From Ferrovibrio terrae (lineage in GTDB: Bacteria; Pseudomonadota; Alphaproteobacteria; Ferrovibrionales; Ferrovibrionaceae): a stretch of 64,000 nucleotides of DNA. This document shows positions 58,799 through 64,000 of this stretch, piece by piece (position 1 is the first letter of the stretch; each line of letters begins with the position of its first letter). The stretch is from the NCBI RefSeq assembly GCF_007197755.1, contig NZ_CP041636.1, positions 1,834,001 through 1,898,000 on the forward strand, read 5' to 3'. Below the pieces are notes generated by a model. It was not told the origin of the DNA and searched no databases. It was given only the letters and a program-made list of their open reading frames with translations. The position numbers and the translations under genes are program-made.

Positions 58799-59617
58799 TC
58801 AGTTTTTCAGGGCTGCTGCCAGCGCTGCATCGGCGGCGGCGGCCTGGCGCACATCGCGGCCGGCATGCGGTGCCAGCCAGCGGGCCAGCGCCAGCAGCCA
58901 GGCCATGCGCCGGCGCAGGCGACGGATACAGTCCTGTACATCAGGCGTGGCGTTGCCCAGCAGACTGGCCGCCAGCGCCGGCAGGCGTGGATGGGCTGTG
59001 TCCCGGTCGTAACGCGTCAGCGAATAGACGAACAGCAGCAGGTCGCGGGCCTGTTTCTCGGCCAGCGTCATGCCCGGCAGATCATGGTCCTCGAAATCCA
59101 GCAGGCCCGGTTGATCGCTGCGCCAGCTGAAATTGCGGATCTGCGCGCCGCCATGCCACTGGTTTGCTGCATGCAGTCGGACGAGCAGGATGCCGGCCGC
59201 CGCGATCAGCCGCCAACAGTCGTCCGGCGCGCGGTCGCGCAGCGAGTTCAGTCTGCTTTCCAGCGCCTCACCGGCATCGCCCAGCACCAGCCAGTCCGGC
59301 GTGCAGGCGATCACCGGGGGCACCGGGAATCCGGCCGCCGTCAGGTCGCGCAGGGCCGCCGCTTCATCCGCCAGGCCACGTGCGCCGCCGCGATTGCGCG
59401 CCGGCTGCAGCACCGGCAGGCCGAAGACAAAAGCAATGGTCTTCTGCAGCAGCACCGAAGAGCGCAGGCGCGGTGCCGCGACGGTTTTCACCCACAGCCG
59501 CGCGCCATTATAATGCGCGGAGAAAACGCGATCCGGCGCCGTGCGATGCAGGCTGCGGATCAGCGCCTCCAGTTCGGCATCGAGGCCGGCAAGATCTGGA
59601 CTGGGCAGATTGGTCAT
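58799..59617 (-). CDS. protein-kinase-like (LPS kinase/InaA-type) protein
   Basis: 272 residues from the ATG giving MTNLPSPDLAGLDAELEAL; the longer open frame is a shadow of the neighbouring gene. The kinase-like features are RLWVKTV (ATP lysine), a catalytic-loop variant NQWHGGAQIRNFSWR (H-G-G-x4-N, without the usual D), and LLDFEDHD in place of DFG. These are characteristic of the InaA/LPS heptose kinase group. It may phosphorylate a sugar on the envelope or a small molecule. Its start overlaps the stop of the FlgN-like gene by 4 bp and it ends the leftward set with the CobW gene. Confidence 0.7.
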   Translation of the reverse strand: MTNLPSPDLAGLDAELEALIRSLHRTAPDRVFSAHYNGARLWVKTVAAPRLRSSVLLQKTIAFVFGLPVLQPARNRGGARGLADEAAALRDLTAAGFPVPPVIACTPDWLVLGDAGEALESRLNSLRDRAPDDCWRLIAAAGILLVRLHAANQWHGGAQIRNFSWRSDQPGLLDFEDHDLPGMTLAEKQARDLLLFVYSLTRYDRDTAHPRLPALAASLLGNATPDVQDCIRRLRRRMAWLLALARWLAPHAGRDVRQAAAADAALAAALKN

Positions 59618-60030
59618 ATGCGCGGCTTCAACCTGCCATCCCGGCCATACCCGACGGCACCGGTCTGTCGTTGCCGCGCCTGCTGGCGCAGCATGTCCAT
59701 CATCGCGGCAGCATGCAGCTGCTCGCCGGCGATCAGTTTGGCGTTTTCCTGCAGGGCGGCCTCGCACTCGGCGGCGACTTCCTGCCAGCGCGCGCGGTCC
59801 GCGGCATTCGCCTTGGCGCGGTGCAGCTCCAGCGCGGCCAGGCTCTGCTTCAGGCAATCGAAATACTCGCCCTTGCGCGCCGTCAGCGCCTCGAAGCTGC
59901 TGCGCTCACCCTTGCGCAGCGCGTCGGTTTCGGCGCGCACCACCGTGGTGAAGACGAGGCCCAGCGCGATCAGCCCGGCGAGATCGGTCGCCGGAGCGGC
60001 AGCCGGAAAATCAGGCAAGCCGCTGTTCAT
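59614..60030 (-). CDS. small helical coiled-coil protein, FlgN-like
   Basis: 138 residues, helical throughout, with heptad-like stretches VVRAETDALRKGERSSFEALTARKGEYFDCLKQSLAALE and WQEVAAECEAALQENAKLIAGEQLHAAAMMDML. The pattern E-x-x-A-L-x-x-G-x6-L-x-x-R-K and N at the second helix end resembles FlgN, the flagellar hook-protein chaperone, and the length fits. No flagellar genes are nearby, so this remains a similarity by eye. It is located between the CobW gene (9-bp gap) and the kinase-like gene (4-bp overlap), probably one operon. Confidence 0.5.
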   Translation of the reverse strand: MNSGLPDFPAAAPATDLAGLIALGLVFTTVVRAETDALRKGERSSFEALTARKGEYFDCLKQSLAALELHRAKANAADRARWQEVAAECEAALQENAKLIAGEQLHAAAMMDMLRQQARQRQTGAVGYGRDGRLKPRI

Positions 60031-60039
60031 ATGGGGGGC

Positions 60040-61191
60040 TCACGGATGGCTCTGTTGTGGCGCCGACGGTTCGGCCTGCAGCAGGGCGGTCAGCGTCTGT
60101 TCGATCACCTCGCGGTTGAGGTCGCGGGTGATGAAAACAATGCGGCTCTGCCGGTTGTCATCGGGCCAGGCGGGAATGGTTGCCGGCGGATGGAACAGGT
60201 GCTGCACGCCATGGATCACCACCGGGCGGTCGACGCCGGCGACATTCACCAGGCCCTTCACGCGCAGCAGGTTGTCGCCGCGATAGGCCGCCAGCAGGTC
60301 GAGCCAGGTGGCGAGCGTGTTCCACTCGAAAGGCTGGTCGAAGGTCAGGCAGAAGGACTGGATCGACGCATCGTGCCGGTTGACGTCGACCTTGCCTTCC
60401 GCGGTCTGGAAATGCGCGTGGTCATGGTGTTCATGAGCATGGTCGTGGTGGTCATGACCGTGATCATGATGGTGATCGTCATGATCATGATGATGGTCAT
60501 GATCGTCGCCATAAGCTTCGGCGCGCAGCCAGTTCTGCACGTTGAAGCTCTTGGTCTTTGGATCGTAAAGCCCGGCATTGAACAGCTGGTTTGGTGCGAT
60601 GTCGCCACCGATCGCGGTAAAGACCGGTGCGCCAGGATTGAGATGCTGCAGGCGATGGCGCAGATGCTGCACGGATTTTTGCTCGGCCAGGTCCACCTTG
60701 GTCAGCACCAGGCGGTCGGCCACCGCGGCCTGCTTCACGGCTTCGGTGTGATGATCCAGCGTGCCGCTGCCGTTCACGGCATCCACCAGCGTCACCACGC
60801 TTTCCAGCCGGCAGCGCTCGGCCACCACCGGATCGCTCATCAGCGTGTGCAGCACGGGGGCGGGATCGGCCAGACCGGTGGTCTCGATCACCACGCGCTT
60901 GAATGGCTTGATCTCGCCGGCATCGCGCCGGGCAGTCAGGTCTCGGAAGGTGTTCACCAGATCGCCGCGCACGGTACAGCACAGGCAGCCCGAGCTGAGC
61001 AGGATGGTGTCCTCTTTGCTGGAGGCGATCAGCGCGTGATCAAGCCCGATCTCGCCAAACTCGTTCACGATCACTGCCGTGTCGCCCATGTCGGGGTGAC
61101 GCAGCAGGCGATTGAGCAGGGTGCTCTTGCCAGCCCCGAGGAAGCCGGTGATGACGGATACCGGAATGCGGCGGTCGATCTGTTCGGACAT
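60040..61191 (-). CDS. CobW/COG0523 family GTPase, metallochaperone
   Basis: 383 residues. The GTPase domain has the P-loop GFLGAGKS (16-23), the metal motif C69-L-C71-C72 (SGCLCC), and TKVD for base recognition. A histidine- and aspartate-rich stretch between residues about 230 and 265, containing many HDHH and HDH units, is a metal-binding insertion, and the CobW C-terminal domain follows (about 280-380). COG0523 proteins deliver zinc or cobalt to client enzymes, typically under zinc limitation. No Zur box or client gene is obvious next to it. It heads a leftward operon with the FlgN-like and kinase-like genes. Confidence 0.93.
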   Translation of the reverse strand: MSEQIDRRIPVSVITGFLGAGKSTLLNRLLRHPDMGDTAVIVNEFGEIGLDHALIASSKEDTILLSSGCLCCTVRGDLVNTFRDLTARRDAGEIKPFKRVVIETTGLADPAPVLHTLMSDPVVAERCRLESVVTLVDAVNGSGTLDHHTEAVKQAAVADRLVLTKVDLAEQKSVQHLRHRLQHLNPGAPVFTAIGGDIAPNQLFNAGLYDPKTKSFNVQNWLRAEAYGDDHDHHHDHDDHHHDHGHDHHDHAHEHHDHAHFQTAEGKVDVNRHDASIQSFCLTFDQPFEWNTLATWLDLLAAYRGDNLLRVKGLVNVAGVDRPVVIHGVQHLFHPPATIPAWPDDNRQSRIVFITRDLNREVIEQTLTALLQAEPSAPQQSHP

Positions 61192-61262
61192 CTTGCGCTC
61201 CTGTCGAGCAGGATATTTCGGGCGGGACCGGTACGAAGTCCAGTGCGTTCAGGAAATGGCGG

Positions 61263-62552
61263 CTACAACGTCCAGTATTTCAGGCCGGCCGGCAGCTTGC
61301 GGTCACGCCACATGCCCTTCAGGTCGGCCACCAGGCCGCCGGCTTTCACCAGGCGCGCCAGTTCCGTATCGGCGAAATTGCGGTAGGCGGCATGCGGCAC
61401 GGCGCCCAGCACGGCATCGAAGCCGGCCAGCTGGTCCAGCCGGGGTGCCAGCATCAGGCCATATTCGTGCTGCGCCTCGTTCGGATCGGCCAGCGGGTCG
61501 TGGATCGTGACGGCGTGGCCGAGCCGCTTCAGGTGACCGGCGAGGTCGGAGACCTTGGAATTGCGCAGATCGGGCACGTCTTCCTTGAAGGTAAGGCCGA
61601 GCAGCAGCACGGCGCCGCCCGGCGCGATGCGCGCCGATACGGCTTCAGCGACATAGGCGCTCATGCCGTCATTGATGGCGCGGCCCGACAGGATGATGCG
61701 CGCGTGATGGCCCAGTTCCTCGGCGCGGTGCGCCAGATAATAAGGGTCGACGCCGATACAGTGTCCGCCGACCAGGCCGGGCTGGAATTTCAGGAAATTC
61801 CACTTGGTGCCGGCGGCTTCCAGCACGTCGTAGGTCGAGATGCCCAGCTTGCCGAAGATCATCGAGATCTCGTTGATGAAGGCGATGTTGATGTCGCGCT
61901 GGGCGTTCTCGATCACCTTGGCGGCTTCGGCAGTCTTGATCGTCGGCGCCAGATGAATGCCGCCCGAGGTGATCTTGCCGTAGAGGTCCGCGAGCGTAGC
62001 GGCCACCGCGGGCGTCTGGCCGGCCACCACCTTGGTGATCTTGTCGACGGTGTGGACCTTGTCGCCGGGATTGATGCGCTCAGGCGAATAGCCGAGGAAG
62101 AAATCCTTGCCGCAGGTCAGTCCGGAGATCTGTTCCAGCAGCGGGCCGCAGATATCCTCGGTCACACCGGGATAGACGGTGCTTTCGTAGACCACGATCG
62201 CACCCGGCGCCGTCTTGATTTTCAGGGCCTGGCCGACGGTGCGCGAGGCCGAGCGCACCGGACCGAGATCGGGGACATTCTTGTCATCCACCGGCGTCGG
62301 GACGGTCACGATATAGATGGCATGGCCGGGCAGTTCGGCGGCATCGGCGCTCAGGCGCAGGCTGGAACTGCGCAGGATTTCCGGCTCGATCTCCCGGGTG
62401 CGGTCTTCGCCACGGCCAAGCTCTTCCACCCGGCTGCGGTCGATATCGAAGCCCAGAACGGGGAAATGCCGGGCCAGGGCGACGGCCAGCGGCAGGCCGA
62501 CATAGCCAAGGCCGATGACGGCGATCGAGGGGGAAGGTGCGGAGTCGGGCAA
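61263..62552 (-). CDS. UDP-N-acetylglucosamine/galactosamine-type nucleotide sugar 6-dehydrogenase
   Basis: 429 residues, the standard length. The NAD-binding Rossmann segment is IAVIGLGYVGLPLAVALA (11-28), ESTVYPGVTED and FLGYSPERINPGD follow in the centre, and the catalytic cysteine is C265 in GLVGGHCIGVDPYYL. The YESTVYPG and RINPGD patterns match the TviB/WbpA/WbpO group rather than UDP-glucose dehydrogenase. It oxidises the 6-hydroxyl of a UDP-HexNAc to a uronic acid for capsule, Vi-like or O-antigen sugars. A glycosyltransferase gene is divergent 155 bp away, suggesting a polysaccharide locus at the right edge. Confidence 0.92.
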   Translation of the reverse strand: MPDSAPSPSIAVIGLGYVGLPLAVALARHFPVLGFDIDRSRVEELGRGEDRTREIEPEILRSSSLRLSADAAELPGHAIYIVTVPTPVDDKNVPDLGPVRSASRTVGQALKIKTAPGAIVVYESTVYPGVTEDICGPLLEQISGLTCGKDFFLGYSPERINPGDKVHTVDKITKVVAGQTPAVAATLADLYGKITSGGIHLAPTIKTAEAAKVIENAQRDINIAFINEISMIFGKLGISTYDVLEAAGTKWNFLKFQPGLVGGHCIGVDPYYLAHRAEELGHHARIILSGRAINDGMSAYVAEAVSARIAPGGAVLLLGLTFKEDVPDLRNSKVSDLAGHLKRLGHAVTIHDPLADPNEAQHEYGLMLAPRLDQLAGFDAVLGAVPHAAYRNFADTELARLVKAGGLVADLKGMWRDRKLPAGLKYWTL

Positions 62553-62707
62553 AGGCGGGGACTTTCACTGAAACTGCCCGTAGGGGGTAGCCGCCCGGCC
62601 CGCAACTGTCAATAAAGTCAGGACTTCAACCTTACCGGCGTGGGTTGCCGCCAATTGAGGGATTCCAGCATCTTGACCCGCCCTCCGGCAGCCGGTAGAG
62701 CGCGGGG

Positions 62708-63880
62708 ATGGCCCGTCGGTTACTGATCGTCGTCCAGGAAGCCCTGTTCTTCACCACCCACCGGCTGCCGGTGGGCCGGGCGATGCGACAGCGTGGCTGG
62801 GCGGTGCATGTCGCCGCTCCGGAAGACCCCGCGATTGCCGCCCAGCTGGCGGCCGAGGGTTTCACTTTCCATCCGATCCCGCTGACCCGCAGCCGGCAGA
62901 ACCCGATTGCCGAGTTGCGGTTGCTGCTGGCGCTGAGCGCCCTGTATCTGAAGCTGCGGCCTGACCTGCTGCATCTGGTCTCGGTCAAGCCGGTGGTCTG
63001 GGGCGGGGCGGCCGCGCGGCTGCTCGGCCTGCCGGCCGTGGTGCATGCCATCACCGGGCTGGGCTATGTCTTCATCCGTGCGGGCAATGGCGGGGCGGGC
63101 GGCAGGTCCGGCCTGCTGCGTCGCCTGCTCGAGGTGCTGTACCGGCTCGCACTGGCGCATCGCAACAGCGTGACGATTTTCCAGAATCCCGACGACCGCA
63201 CGGTGTTTGAGACCCTGAACCTGGTGCCGGCCGGCCGTTCGGTGATGATCCGTGGCTGCGGCGTCGACATGCAGGTGTTTGCCGCACAGCCCGAGCCGGT
63301 CATCGATGCCGCGCATCCGCCTGTGGTGATGTTTCCGGCCCGCCTGCTGGGCGACAAGGGCGTGCGCGAATTCGTCGTCGCCGCCGAACGGTTGCGCGCG
63401 GAAGGCGTCAGCGCGCGCTTCGTCCTCGTGGGCCGGCGCGATCCCGACAACAAGACCGATATCGGCGAGGCGGTGCTGCAGGACTGGATCGAGAGCGGTA
63501 CAGTCGAATACTGGGGTTTTGCGCAGGAGATGCCCGCCATGCTGGCGCGCGCGCATATCATCGTCCTGCCGTCGTATCGCGAGGGCCTGCCGCGCGGCCT
63601 GATCGAGGCAGCGGCGATCGGTCGCGCCATCGTCACCACCGATGCACCGGGCTGCCGCGAAGTGGTGCGGCATGAGGAAAACGGCCTGTTGGTGCCGGTC
63701 GGCGACGGTGACGCCGTGGCAGCCGCAATCCGCCGTCTGCTGGAAGACCCAATGCTGCGTCAGCGGCTGGCGACGCGCGGCCGTGCGATTGCCGAGAGCG
63801 AATTCTCTGTCGAGTCTTTCATCGAAGCCAGTCTGGCGGCCTACGACCGCGTGCTGCGCATGCAGGGGGCCGGGCTGTGA
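62708..63880 (+). CDS. glycosyltransferase family 4
   Basis: 390 residues in a GT-B fold. The N-terminal domain has VQEALFFTTHRLPVGRAMRQRGWAVHV and HLVSVKPVVWGGAAARLLGLP, and the C-terminal domain the donor-binding VLPSYREGLPRGLIEAAAIGRAIVTTDAPGCREVV, the E-x7-E motif of family GT4. The order resembles PglA/WbpJ-type enzymes that build O-antigen or glycoprotein repeat units. A TTGACC...TAGAGC promoter puts the predicted start on the ATG itself, so the transcript could be leaderless. Its stop overlaps the next gene start (GTGA). Confidence 0.92.
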   Translation: MARRLLIVVQEALFFTTHRLPVGRAMRQRGWAVHVAAPEDPAIAAQLAAEGFTFHPIPLTRSRQNPIAELRLLLALSALYLKLRPDLLHLVSVKPVVWGGAAARLLGLPAVVHAITGLGYVFIRAGNGGAGGRSGLLRRLLEVLYRLALAHRNSVTIFQNPDDRTVFETLNLVPAGRSVMIRGCGVDMQVFAAQPEPVIDAAHPPVVMFPARLLGDKGVREFVVAAERLRAEGVSARFVLVGRRDPDNKTDIGEAVLQDWIESGTVEYWGFAQEMPAMLARAHIIVLPSYREGLPRGLIEAAAIGRAIVTTDAPGCREVVRHEENGLLVPVGDGDAVAAAIRRLLEDPMLRQRLATRGRAIAESEFSVESFIEASLAAYDRVLRMQGAGL

Positions 63881-64000
63881 GCGGCGCGGACGGCAATTGG
63901 GCCGATAACTGGATGATTGCCGCAGCCGTGGCTGCCGGCACCGGGCTGTTCGTTTATCTGCTGCTGAAGCCGCTGATCGGCTGGCTGCATCGCCGCGCGA
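63877..64000 (+). CDS. membrane protein, probable WecA/MraY-type sugar-phosphate transferase (5' fragment)
   Basis: Only the first 41 codons are inside the window. The GTG start overlaps the glycosyltransferase stop. The visible part encodes one hydrophobic helix, MIAAAVAAGTGLFVYLLL, ending in KPLIGWLHRRA, the kind of N-terminal helix and basic loop found in WecA-like GlcNAc/FucNAc-phosphate undecaprenyl transferases. Context with GT4 and a UDP-sugar dehydrogenase supports an initiating transferase, but other membrane proteins are possible. Confidence 0.5.
   Translation, partial: MSGADGNWADNWMIAAAVAAGTGLFVYLLLKPLIGWLHRRA

Overview
The window reads as a chromosomal segment of a GC-rich alphaproteobacterium, probably Rhodospirillales-like. 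Supporting signs are a riboswitch-controlled RibH2-type lumazine synthase, a PAS_5 protein typical of alphaproteobacteria, a cmk-rpsA pair, a cyanide-insensitive bd oxidase plus a bacterial alternative oxidase, TRAP transport, and dense bidirectional gene packing. I recognised no rRNA, tRNA, CRISPR array, insertion sequence or prophage.

Layout. 1-9.6 kb is a catabolic island: a CoA ligase and an AhpD-like protein run leftward; a two-subunit AndA/NagG-type ring-hydroxylating oxygenase, its IclR-type regulator, a phthalate-type Rieske oxygenase, a glutamine-synthetase-like ligase, a 2OG-Fe(II) oxygenase-like protein and an Old Yellow Enzyme follow. 9.7-10.5 kb is an FMN riboswitch with ribH2. 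10.5-19.9 kb is housekeeping and transport: membrane proteins, an aminotransferase, an MFS pump, the cioAB oxidase with a 44-residue DUF2474 gene, a pseudouridine synthase and a lipoprotein. 20.0-33.7 kb holds a GntR regulator, a TRAP transporter with a gamma-glutamyltransferase-like Ntn-hydrolase, and the transglutaminase / ATP-grasp-alpha-E / transglutaminase operon. Two nearly identical -24/-12 elements precede the TRAP and transglutaminase operons. A third precedes a probable small RNA that ends at a strong terminator.

33.1-41.0 kb contains a GST, a PAS protein, a hydrolase, an EF-G paralogue, an AzgA-type purine permease, an EamA transporter and a solute-binding protein. 41.1-43.4 kb is an ECF42-type sigma factor with its DGPF/YCII partner and an SRPBCC gene; both transcription units carry the same bipartite promoter with identical spacing. 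43.6-48.3 kb has HPP-CBS, alternative oxidase, an exact 10-bp-period repeat, cmk and rpsA. 48.4-56.6 kb is a signalling neighbourhood: two small exported proteins, a CHASE2-cyclase, a large exported TPR-CHAT protease-like protein, and a PilZ-tailed protein. The right end has tRNA/rRNA methyltransferase, asparaginase, GNAT, kinase-like, CobW and capsule/O-antigen sugar genes, the last one cut by the window edge.

The most promising leads are the sigma54-like island at 20.9-32.9 kb with its candidate small RNA, the self-contained ECF42 regulon, the CHASE2/CHAT neighbourhood, and the perfect operator over the dioxygenase promoter. All functional statements are read from sequence motifs and family knowledge; no database search was run.
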